Shown piece after piece: positions 32,204 to 42,552 of a stretch of 64,000 nucleotides of DNA. Under the pieces are notes generated by a model. It was not told the DNA's origin and did not search any database. It saw only the letters and a list, made by a program, of their open reading frames with translations. Position numbers and translations under genes: made by a program. Source of the DNA: Erodium maritimum (taxonomy: Eukaryota; Streptophyta; Magnoliopsida; Geraniales; Geraniaceae); contig OY997588.1 of NCBI GenBank assembly GCA_963921825.1, forward strand, positions 53,824,803 through 53,888,802, in the 5' to 3' direction. Each line of letters opens with the position of its first letter. Positions within the stretch are counted from its first letter, which is position 1.

Positions 32204-34390
32204 GAGACATAAAAACATCCTCTTTCCAATTCCCATTTAAAAAAGGTTTTGACATCCACTTGGCATATCTCGTAATCAAGATACGAGACTATGTCAAGAA
32301 GAATCTGGATAGATTTGACCATAGCCACTTGTGGGAAGGTTTCCTCATAGTCAATCCCTTGGATCTACATATAACCTTTCGCAACCAATCAGAATTCGTA
32401 GGTCCGAGGCTTTCCTTCCATGTCCATCTTAACCTTGAAGATCCGTTTGCATCCGATGGTCCTCACACCTGTTGGGTCTCGAGGTAGGGTTGGAGATGAA
32501 CCAACTCGCAGCGGAAAATCAATGAAAACCAAGAGACAATTAAAACCATGAAACAACTAACAAAGAATGGATTAACAAGAGAAAAATTCAGCACTAGTTC
32601 TTACCAAAACAAGAACACCGGTTAACGAATGATTGGCTTGAGTCTCCAAGACGCCTACGTATCCACATGGGAATCAAAGCCACGTAGTTCTTCTCTTTGA
32701 GGACTCAAGAACACAAACATGGAGGTGGAAACTAGCCAAACCCGAAATGGCCATGGAAGAGGGAGAGAAAATGTGTTTCCTATTCTTGTCTTGTGTTTGT
32801 TATGTTGAAAAAAGATGACTTAAACATAACAAAACCCATACTTGTCCAACTAAAGGCATGGGACAAGTATGGTGTCAAGTAAGGTGTAAATAGGACAAAG
32901 TATGGCAAGACAAGATTGGGTTAGGTGGTGAATCACCAACACCTTAATCCTTGTCTTGCTTACTTAGTACTAATTAATCAAGACTTGATTAATTAGTTGC
33001 ATGGGCCTTGGTTGCATGGGCCTTTCATGGGCCTCTTGGAACATGGCCCGTGGCCATTTCCAACGAGGTCCCGTGATTCGCTCATCGCCTCCATGCCTTC
33101 CATACCGGAAATGTCCAACATTATCCGACGCGATCAATCCCAAGACTCCAAGCCTTGTCTCGATCTGTGAAGTCCTATTCACTTACGGGCACATGACCCA
33201 AAACCCAGTTTTGGTCATGTCCCGAGACAACTCCCTTTTGGCCATTCTCCATAAATGTGTCAATGAGTTTCATCCTCCGGTGTGACCCTTAGGTTTATGC
33301 ATGTCAATAGATCAACGTAAAATCCCATTTTACTTGATCCTATTTAAGTGGCAACTAACGAGACTTTAGTATTGCCTGACACTACATAACGAATCGACCC
33401 TGTCGATTCTAACCTTTCCGTCGTCCCTGTCATTATCCTTTTATCTCCGATATCCTGATTGAGATAAGGCATAGAGCCGTCATCCTTATTATTCTCAATC
33501 ACCGTTCCTTGATATGTGAGATGACTGAAGATATGATACCCAGTATCATGTGCATGGCCATGCTATTCTTCCAGTCACTCTCGATCAAGTGGCCGAGAAC
33601 CGATATCTTTCCCATACCTTAGTATGAGGGATAAATCCCTTAGCCGTCTTTCGTGTCACTGATGTAGCCCGTCCCCAAGCCAATCCTGGCCGTTATGGAA
33701 GCCCTGTTACGGACAACGTTAGGCTCAGGTCAAACTCAGTTGTTGACTACATAGCGATCACAAAGACTCCTTGGTCTAAGGATACATGACAAGCTACAAC
33801 ACTGAATATGTTCATGACTTAATCTATGGCACATATTCAGGGCGGGTCGTCCAATATCATGTCCCACATGATATCTATGATCAGACTCCGGAATCCCATT
33901 CCAATGACTAACAGAACGTAAGCCATAAAGAGCCATCTTTCATACTAGTCGCTTCTAGTGAAGCTTTGTTGACTAGGGACCCATCGAGTGTGATCTATCT
34001 CGATCTATGGTTCTATTCGCATGGTGGGCATAGATCAGAGCACACATCGATATATTACTCCAACACATAAGTAATATAAAGCTGTTTTAATTTTATTGCT
34101 AACGATGATATATACATTTGGACATTTAGGATTGAACTACGGGCACTAAGACTAACAACACCATCGATGGGATCAACCAGTTCCAAGACTTGGTTGTCTG
34201 ACATGAACTGCATTTCCTCCCTCATGGATCCTAGCCATAACTCGTAGTCGGGCCCATCCACGGCTTCCTGAAAGGTGGCTATATCCTCATGATCCACCAT
34301 TAGCTCATCGTCCCTCCAGACACAAAATAACCATATCTCGGAGGTGGGTGACTGATCCTTCCATATCACCTTGGACCTTAAGGAATTACT
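32204..34390 (-). pseudogene. Reverse transcriptase part of the minus Co1 element, split by a solo LTR
   Basis: The N-terminal side (about 34390-34163) reads DYELWLGSMREEMQFMSD and ELVDPIDGV. On the other side of the solo LTR (32464-32204) the match resumes with residues like IFKVKMDME, AMVKSIQILLDIV and ICQVDVKTFF, and stops before the catalytic YVDD region. The insertion point is thus between two adjacent codons of the fingers. Confidence 0.85.
32470..34157 (-). mobile_element. Copia solo LTR (family Co1), complete, 1688 bp
   Basis: On the minus strand it runs from TGTTAGTCTTAG at 34157 to CGAGACCCAACA at 32470. ACACC flanks it perfectly (32465-32469 and 34158-34162). It is the cleanest Co1 LTR in the window and serves as the length standard. 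A Co1 LTR inside Co1 RT shows repeated activity of the same family. Confidence 0.95.
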
Positions 34391-35640
34391 ATAGGAACTG
34401 GTTCCTGCTCTACGACCACTTCAGACTCCTCTATTAGGTTTCAAATGGTTTAGAGGCATATGTACCATCTTGAACTTCTTTGAGTTGTACAACCCTCCCA
34501 CTGACGTCTTTGGAAACAAATTCCCTTTCCATAAAGACCACACCCCTAGCGACGAGTACCATGTTCTCGTTGGGTTTGTAGAATTAGTACCCCTTGTTCC
34601 TTTGGGATACCCCACGAAGGTGCATTTCTCAGATCTTGGTTTGAGCTTAGTCGAAACCAAACGTTTCACATAAGCCTCACAACCCAGACCCTTAGGAAGA
34701 ACAAAACGGTCTTCTTCCCGTACAATTTCTAAAATGGTGTCCCTTCCACAACCTTCGTCGGAGCCCGATTTACTATGAACGCGCCCGTCTCCAGAGCATA
34801 ATCCTAGAAAGAGATCGGGAGATCAGTCCAACTGATCATGGAACTGACTATTTTCTAACAATATCCGCTTTCTCCGTTCGGCTACACCTTTCATCCACAG
34901 TGTCCCGGGAGGAGTCCATTCTAAAAGGATCCCATTCTCTTTTAGATGATATAAAAATTATGTGGTCAAGTATTCTCCAACTCGATCCAATCGAAGTGCC
35001 TTACTACCTTTCTCTTGCGGGTTTTCTACTTGAGTCTTAAACTTTTTGAATTTATCAACAGTTTCAGACTTATGTCTCATCGAATAGACATAACCATATT
35101 TACTATAATCATCAGTAAATGTGATAAAGTAGCTAAAACCCTCTCATGGCAAGCGAACTTATTGGTCTACACACATTTGATTGTATCAGCCCCAATAATT
35201 CACCCTCCCTTTCACCGCAACCTATGAAAGGCGCTTTAGTCATTTTGCCCATGAAACAAGCCTTGCACCTATCAATCGGATGAAATTAGAATGGACTTAA
35301 AAGTCTGCACTTCCGAAGTGCTGATATGCGTTTTTGTTTATGCGACCTAACGATAGTACCTTATAAGATTTTCGGTTTAAATGTCGGATTTAGACCTCTT
35401 GGTATTAACGTTATAAATAGAGAATGAGACATTGTTATCCATATTTAATATGTACAACCCTCCAACCATGATAGTACTAACATAAAACATTTCATTGCAT
35501 AGAATATGAAAATCAAAATTATATTCTTCCTTGTCTAACATGGACACGTATATTATTTTCCTATTAAGAGTAGGTATGCAATATATATTATGTAGCACAA
35601 AGAAAGACTTATGGATCCTTACAGTAGTTGCTACAACTCT
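34391..35640 (-). pseudogene. Integrase and GAG-pre-integrase of the minus Co1 element
   Basis: Minus-strand LVSTKLKPRSEKCTFVGYPK (about 34610-34670) is the integrase C-terminus. FYVSTIMVGGLYILNMDNN and NVTKRSKSD-like residues (35380-35480) precede the zinc-binding region. The catalytic core between them is broken by many stops. All blocks align with 28571-29650 of the plus-strand element. Confidence 0.78.
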
Positions 35641-36420
35641 GAGGTCCACTTCATGCGTTACAAGCTTTTCTTACTTTTCAGCCATTGCACGTCAGTGCAT
35701 ATGCGAGATTCATCCTAGGTATCCAATACCATGAATCTTGAAAGTAGAGAGATGTAGCTCTATAAAGTTAATACCTGATGAAGGCGCAGTCCCACTGCCC
35801 TTCTTCAGATCATCTTGATTTTTCCCGCAATCCCTTTTCCGTTGACCAAGCTTCTGGCAGTAGAAGCAGACAGTCTCATCCACCTTAGCCTTCCTTAAGG
35901 ACCCCTGGTCTTAAGAGGGTTAGGAGCGATCAAGTGTCTCATCTTTCATGGCAAGTGCCCAAGGGCCTTTCCTTCCCACTACCAGTTTCCTTCTTGGAAC
36001 TGTATCCCTTTCTGACCATCAGAATATCCTTCGATTCCAAATCCTTAACATTCTTTTCTATAGTTACAAATGGGCCATGTAACTCTGATATAATATTTTC
36101 CATATCGTGCATGTAATAGTTCATGATGAACTAAACATACGCACGAGGAAGGAAGCATAGAAATCTATCTACTGCCATCTCTGATTCTATCTTAAGACCC
36201 AGTCCATTAAGATGTTCGAGATGCCCCTTCATTTTCTGGGCATGAGGGATAGCCTTGTCAAAAAATATCTTTTGCGTTCGAATTTGAGGACTATCCTCAA
36301 ATATATGCACTAGTCCAAATAGTTTGTCCCATTAAGCTTGACCATGTCAAGAATGGTTTCTAATGACACTATTGTTTACTTTTGCCATTTGATCTATACG
36401 ACATATAACATTTAATTAGT
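35641..36420 (-). pseudogene. Gag and protease remnant of the minus Co1 element
   Basis: One DDLKKGSGTAPSS unit lies at about 35780-35825 on the minus strand, against three in the plus-strand copy. Upstream, NYYMHDMENIISELHG and ERPLGTCHER come from the Gag C-terminal half. The Gag start with LFGLVHIFEDS-like and KLNGT-like residues lies near 36290-36350. Stops are numerous. Confidence 0.72.
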
Positions 36421-37495
36421 AATCTGGATAAATTTTCTAAAGATCAAGTTCAAACACCAACAATCGATTCTAAACCTTTAGAATCTAAAACCAAGATCCT
36501 TGATTTACTCGATCAAGCTGAACAAAGGCTCACCACTCAATCGAGCTATGTAGGTAAGACCTCGTCCAATCACATCCAATGTGACTCTTGGCTAGGGTAT
36601 GTACGTAAGTACACGACTTACCCTATCTAATACCCTAGCTCAACCCTGGCAGAGAATCCTAGCCGGGTCCACAAATTTTCAATTATAACTCGTCACTATG
36701 TTGGTGTTCCGCTAAGGCACACGACACCCACATATGTCATCCATACTTATTACCCCGTTTTCACATGGATGCTCGGCTAAGGCGCACGACACCCATAGGA
36801 CGAGGAGGTAGTAAGTTTTTGAGAATTTGGGAGGTATCTGACATGACCCGTTTTTACTTGTCCGGTTGTGTTTAAAAATTCGGCACATCCTAGATGCGAT
36901 GAGCACATATACTACATTCCAAATGTAATGATGCCTCCAATTACATCCAATTTAATTCTTCCTTCAAACACGTCAACTATATCTAGTTTAATGATGATTC
37001 TAAGGGCTCACAAACAAGGATCAAAATCTAACTTTATCTTTGCATGCGAGGTGATATATGCTCGGTAAATAAAGTTAAGCATGCAATTCTAAAACACATA
37101 GAATTAATCATGAGGGATAAATGTGCAGAGAGCAATAAATGTGCACATAATAGCCCCCTAAACTAACTCCCACTAGCTTCTTGAGCTCCACCGACTCCAA
37201 GCCGATGTCAATATCCGAGAAGCCACCAAAAGACCTTTTTGCCCTTTCTTCGTCTTGAGAAAAATATTACAATTTAATACACGACTCACAGGTCGAGAAT
37301 TGATAAATGTTAAAAATAAGTGGTTCGACAACCACACCCCAAAAAAATAATTACACGCTAACTCTAACGGCTCGCAGCCCGTGAAAAGCGATAAATAATT
37401 AAATCTAGCTCAGGGCTATTATGTACACCATGCCAAAATCACATAACACATCGTGTTATCAACCAAGCATGTTATCAAACATCATGTGATTTTCT
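36421..37495 (-). other. Leader of the minus Co1 element
   Basis: It matches the leader at about 26760-27860 in reverse, including the twice-occurring GTGTCGTGCGCCTTAG-like phrase at about 36710-36800. The match breaks at 37495 against an Athila-like LTR fragment. No coding signal. Confidence 0.78.
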
Positions 37496-37980
37496 GGATT
37501 GTCCCAAAAACAAGTTTTTTTTTTCTCTAAATTCGTGCTCTTCTATTTATAGGACTTCAAGACCCTCTTTTCCTTCTCAAATTCGGATTTGGAATAGGAA
37601 AATTTCCTTTTTTTAAGTAGGAAACCCATCCGGAAGTTTTCAAGCCTCGCGTGGGACTGATAGAGGGCCGTAACGGCTTTAGGCCCTTGACAAAAGTTGT
37701 AGATCTCTGAATTCCCTTCGATTTGACATAAAATTTGAGGCAATTGGAGTTCGTATGAAGAAGTTATGCCCTTCGCAAGATCAGCCAACTTCCAAAACTC
37801 CTAAAACCGGATTTTCCTCTATTTTAGCCCTTTTTTCGATCAAATCACCTACAAAACATAATGAGAGACACAACACGAGTAACGAGAGAAATATGGTCCA
37901 AATTATACAATCTCGGGACTAAAATGCTTAAGAATGCGGGCTAAAAACATCTAGAATCGATGCAATTTATGTCAACATCA
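37496..37980 (-). repeat. Truncated 3' LTR of the Athila/Tat-like element
   Basis: On the minus strand it begins TGATGTTGACATAAATTG at 37980 and matches 42552-42070 of the 5' LTR. It breaks at GGATT (37496), where the Co1 leader takes over. The remaining 950 bp of LTR are missing. A CTATAAATAG promoter-like box at about 37543-37552 is shared with the other LTR. Confidence 0.9.
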
Positions 37981-37995
37981 ACACCCCACACTTAA
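37981..37995 (-). other. Polypurine tract of the Athila/Tat-like element
   Basis: The minus strand reads TTAAGTGTGGGGTGT immediately before the 3' LTR start at 37980. This form of tract is usual for plant Athila/Tat elements. Confidence 0.85.
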
Positions 37996-40006
37996 ACTTT
38001 TCTCGCCCCGAGAAAACTAAACTAAGAAAGCATTTTAAAGATATGTCCCGGTTAAACCCCGAGGTTCACCTCGATAGGAGGAGTCCGGGCCTCCTTTATT
38101 CAAAACAACAAAAAGTAAAGATGCACGTGCAATGCATGAATCCTAAATCTAATGCATTCCTAAAACAAACTATATGATGCATGCAAAAAGACACAAAAAA
38201 TAGATGATAGTCGAATACTTGTGCAAAGAGGATCAAAACGATTTTCTCATAGTCGTCATATGCCACAAACCCTTACACACATCAAAGAAACATATAAACC
38301 AATGAATACATTAAAGCATGATGCCACTCACATTAAAGAATGACTCTTTCCATTGAGACTTGTATTTCCTAATTCACTCTAACAAATGTGTCTCCTCTCT
38401 TCCTTATACATAGAGCTTAGAAGTTCATATGCTATCATGTTAGACCCATCTCCACTAATTGTAAGGAATCATGACCATTTAAGAATCAGAAAGGTCTTTG
38501 ATTTGGCTTGTAATGTAAGGCTAGGCAAAGGGTAGGGAAGACGGAATATGAAAAGAAGCTCAAATAAATACCTCGTGACAAAGTGCTTCAACTCACACCC
38601 ACAAATGTATATCACTCAACCCAAACTCTCATTTGTGCCTGACCAACCCTTGGTATTCTCTATCACCTTTTCTCCTTGTATTGAGTAACCAATAATAGCA
38701 CCATAAGACAATTTTTATTTTATTTTTCAAATATGCACAACCTTCTTTTTCAACCCCATTGTATTTTCCTGCCTTACCCCACATTTTTTTCTCTTTTTTT
38801 TTCATTCTTTCGGGGTAAGGCTAAAATTTTCAACTCAATACAATCATATGGCATATTAATATACATATTTTCTCTATTTCTTTCGCTCACTCCATATCCC
38901 AAATAACAACCCCACTCAATGAAGCACCTAAGCCAGGAAGTATGAGTTCAAACAATAATAAGGATATATAAAAGAAATGAGAGGCACATAGGTTTGTAAT
39001 GTTCGGGTTAGAAATGAAAGGCTAAGGCTCAAATTGGGTGACTATGGAGTAATACATGCAAAGGTAGGCAATTTAGCTCAAACGGTCCATAAATGGCCTA
39101 AAATCACTTTCCTAAACAACCATGTTCCTTATTCTTATTTCGCCTCGAATGGATCTTACATGTAGTTCTAGACTCAATTTACCATGCATAGAAATCAAAG
39201 GAATACAACACTAGTTTAGCAAACACTCAAAACACAAGTGGAAGAGTTATTCCTAATGCATGTGCTTTCACTACTCATTCGATTCATTAATGCTCATATA
39301 CAACTTTGATTTATGCAAGGAAATAAGCATATGTAATAGTGCAATCATTGAAGCCTTACGATCATACACACTAGACTCAACATATCACCAGAAAATATTT
39401 TTTGATTTTTTCAAAATTTTCAATTTTTTTGGATTTTTTCAAAAATTTATAACCCGAAATGATGCATGAGTACACAAAAGAAAACACAAAATGCAAGACA
39501 TACCCCACCCCACACTTTAAAACTAAGCATTGTCCCTAATGCGACTCAATCCTACACATGCTCCTAGCTTCATAACTAACAACTCCACACTTATAATCAG
39601 CATATACACAATTCACGAAATCCTATATGCATGTTTTATCAGCACGACAATTCGGGCGCTCAGCGCCCACCAGATAGCATAAAGGAAATACAATAGCGAT
39701 ATACAATAAAAATAGAAAGGGAAGAGATACTGCCCCTCGAAGAACCGCTATGCGAACTGGACCAATTGTGGGAATCCTCGTGCATGAATGGATGAAGAGG
39801 TACTTCGCCCAAGTGAGTTCACAAGAACTCGGCGCCAACAAATACAATTATAATTCTCATTCTTCCATCCTGTATCACCAACTTGCACAAATAGTTAGAA
39901 AATAAGAGCAAGACATAACATATACAAAACAAATAGGGGTAGAGATATTGGGTTGCCTCCCAACAAGCGCATTTGTTTAACGTCGTTTGCTCGACGGGTA
40001 GGAGGC
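37996..40006 (-). other. Non-coding internal region of the Athila/Tat-like element
   Basis: This is A+T-rich sequence with poly-T/A runs (38710-38830, 39400-39450) and no frame longer than about 75 codons. No RT, RNase H or integrase motif was seen on either strand. GGGCGCT/AGCGCCC near 39655 forms a small inverted repeat. Long coding-free interiors are typical of non-autonomous LTR elements. Confidence 0.65.
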
Positions 40007-41005
40007 TCAATCAGGAGGCCTCCCGAATGTCTCATACTTCCATTGCGTCCTCCTCTTCAAGTGTAGATAAAAAGTCAGGAGACGGAACACAATGTAGCAT
40101 AAGAACAATTTCCTTGAGTATTGTAAGAACTCCAAACTCAAGGCCAACATCATCAAGCTTGCCTTAATAGAATAATTATGATCAAGTTCATCTTGGCATA
40201 ACTTGATAGGGATATGAGTCCCATGAATTGGAAAATGCACTTGTCCACAAGGGTTAGTAGCATCCACCAAAATAGAATAGTGGTTCACAAACGAGGATTG
40301 AAGACTAGCAAATGTGTCCAAAAATTCATGATTAATATTAACTACTCTATGCTCAATATTGAATTTAAAGACCAATGGTATAGGTTGAACATATAGAGTT
40401 GATTTGCTAGAATCTAAATATGAATCTCTCACACTAAAAGAAATTTCGACATCATGCTCGATGTCTAGCAAAATAAAATCAATGGGAGGTTCAAGAACAA
40501 CCCCTTTCTTGAGAGCATCTTCCATAGTACCCCTTGTATATTTAATAGATCTGTCAGCCAACTCTATCGATACTATAGGAAGATTTGGCTCAACAAGAGT
40601 TTGTGAACTCTTTTCTTCAACTATACAATTATTATTTACATATATAGAATTCAATGCATCAAAACTATATGGAGATGGAATGGGCATAATACAAGATGGA
40701 TAAGAACTTGATACCTCACATTCCGCACTTACCTCTAAACTCATGGTTGAATCAGGAGTTTCTTGCTCTGTTGTGTCACATAAGTGCTCGGAATGATCAT
40801 CCTCAATGTGGATTGGTAGTTCCTTGAAGGTTGTCTTATTAATCAATTCTACGAGATCATTCAATTGCCTTTGAGTCTATTTAGGCAATCGTGAAGAAGT
40901 TTCCCTCCAATTTGGGTTAACGGAAACCACAAGAAACTCGCACTCCAAAAACCAATGATCAGTAGCTTTGCATATATCACAATAATTATCATCCATAAAA
41001 TTCAT
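40007..41005 (-). pseudogene. Gag-protease remnant with one in-frame amber stop
   Basis: From ATG at 41005 the minus strand reads a zinc-knuckle-like motif, CDICKATDHWFLEC (CX2CX4HX4C). A TAG at codon 43 (40877-40879) interrupts the frame, which then stays open for about 290 codons. In it, SIELADRSIKYTRGT followed by PPIDFILLDIEHD matches the distal part of an Athila/Tat retropepsin, but the catalytic Asp motif is absent. The rest is unfamiliar. Its length and openness suggest either recent decay or a retained Gag-like role in a non-autonomous element. Confidence 0.7.
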
Positions 41006-41087
41006 GTTGCAAAGAATTGACTAAAAAGGTATATAAAAAAATGAAACAGTCGTAACACAAACTATATAGAAAAGGTTGCCTTAATTG

Positions 41088-41106
41088 CTCCCCGGCAACA
41101 GCGCCA
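41088..41106 (-). other. Primer-binding site resembling tRNA-Asp
   Basis: The minus strand reads TGGCGCTGTTGCCGGGGAG, six bases after the LTR end GGGCGTCA. It differs by one base (T for C) from the TGGCGCCGTTGCCGGGGA expected for plant tRNA-Asp priming. Confidence 0.85.
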
Positions 41107-41112
41107 TTAACT

Positions 41113-42552
41113 TGACGCCCTGCGATTTTAACACAGAAAATAGCACGGCAAGCGTACCGGTCGTCAAGTAGTATTTTTGGAATTTAAGTTCCGGATTATC
41201 GTACCCAAGGGAGCACAAGACAAGCAATTCCTATTTGAAGTTCGTAGTTAAGCTGTTTCGTTAAAAAGATGGTTTGGGTTTTAAAAGATTATGCAAATGT
41301 AAACAAGTAATTAAAAGGTGAACAAGTATTTAGGTAAAATCGAGGAAATTAGAATCAGAGAAAAAGATAATCTAAGGTTTTAGGGTTCATAGATACCAAT
41401 TCCAATGCATTTAAACGACGATGAACACTGTGAACTTGTCTGATTTTAGGGGCAACGAATCATCTCTCAAACTAGTCCTAACTCCTCACGTTGTTTCGGA
41501 CCCTAATGGAATCTAACCACCCAGCTCTCACGAATCAGGATGTAGGGAGACCCAAAGCATTACGTTCTTTGATAATTTCTAACTTTCGATACGAATCCTA
41601 TGGTTATTGCAATCGTGTTAACCTAGCTATCACTAGTCTAGATTTAAACCCAATTTGTATAAGATTTCTGACCTAATTACAACCCACCTCTCACGAGTGT
41701 CAGATTGCAATTCCCACCTTCTATCAGGCCTACCCGGGAGATAGAGCATTAAGTTCAAATCTAATACAAACTCTAAATCAAATCAACCAACACAATATTC
41801 ATTCATACATTCAATACATTGGAAAGTAAATCTCTACTCCCCCATAACCCTAGATTATGGAGTTTAGCTACTCATGGAGAAAGAAGAAGAAGAAGATGAA
41901 GAAAAACATTCATAAGCAATCATCATATTGAAAGAGTAGTGGAAATACAATACCAATGTAGAATTACAATGGTTGAGTTCGGGCACTCTCTTCTCCTACA
42001 AAGTTTGCCCAAGTTGCTCTTCTTCCTTCAAGCTTCAAAGTTCACCAATCTCCACCTTCTAGCTCTCTAGGATTGTCCCAAAAACAAGTTTTTTTTCTCT
42101 AAATTCGTGCTCTTCTATTTATAGGACTTCAAGACCCTCTTTTCCTTCTCAAATTCGGATTTGGAATAGGAAAATTTCCTTTTTTTAAGTAGGAAACCCG
42201 TCCGGAAGTTTGCAAGCCTCGCGTGGGACTGATAGAGGGCCGGAACGGCTTTGGGCCCTTGACAAAAGTTGTAGATCTCTGCATTCCCTTCGATTTGACA
42301 TAAAATTTGAGGCAATTGGAGTTCGTATGAAGAAGTTATGCCCTTCGCAAGATCAGCCAACTTCCAAAACTCCTAAAACCGGATTTTCCTCTATTTTAGC
42401 CCTTTTTTCGATCAAATCACCTACAAAACATAATGAGAGACACAACACGAGTAACGAGAGAAATATGGTCCAACTTATACAATCTCGGGACTAAAATGCT
42501 TAAGAATGCGGGCTAAAAACATCTAGAATCGATGCAATTTATGTCCACATCA
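41113..42552 (-). repeat. 5' LTR of the Athila/Tat-like element (1440 bp)
   Basis: It begins TGATGTGGACATAAATTG at 42552 and ends GGGCGTCA at 41113. A CTATAAATAG box at 42115-42124 lies about 430 bp from the start and is probably the promoter. The sequence beyond 42552 is a chromovirus LTR, into which this element probably inserted. Confidence 0.88.
42115..42124 (-). promoter_or_regulatory. Probable TATA box of the Athila/Tat-like LTR
   Basis: CTATAAATAG is the same on both strands apart from its centre and sits in the conserved part shared by both LTRs. The sequence downstream, GAAGAGCACGAATTTAGAG, would be the start of the transcript. No other TATA-like box is as good in this LTR. Confidence 0.5.

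Larger units (their letters stand above)
32202..37495 (-). mobile_element. Internal region of a minus-strand Co1 element, truncated at both ends
   Basis: Reading leftwards there are leader, gag, protease, integrase and RT of the same family as 24861-32201. RT is cut at about 32204, so RNase H is missing. The leader is cut at 37495, so primer site and 5' LTR are missing. A Co1 solo LTR at 32470-34157 interrupts RT. Family and orientation match the 3' LTR at 16704-21170, so both may be one element opened by later insertions (inference). Confidence 0.85.
37496..42552 (-). mobile_element. Athila/Tat-like Ty3/Gypsy element, apparently non-autonomous
   Basis: The minus strand has a complete 5' LTR (42552-41113), a primer site matching tRNA-Asp, a short broken gag-protease frame, about 2 kb without any Pol domain, a purine tract and a 485-bp piece of 3' LTR. 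The primer type and the TTAAGTGTGGGG tract are characteristic of Athila/Tat elements. Reverse transcriptase and integrase are not recognisable anywhere inside. The two LTRs show only about ten differences over the 483 bp they share, so the insertion is fairly recent by the standards of this window. Confidence 0.85.

Noticed and set aside
40214..40703. Plus-strand frames opposite the Athila/Tat-like gag-protease
   Set aside because: They are shadows of the longer minus-strand frame and show no motif.
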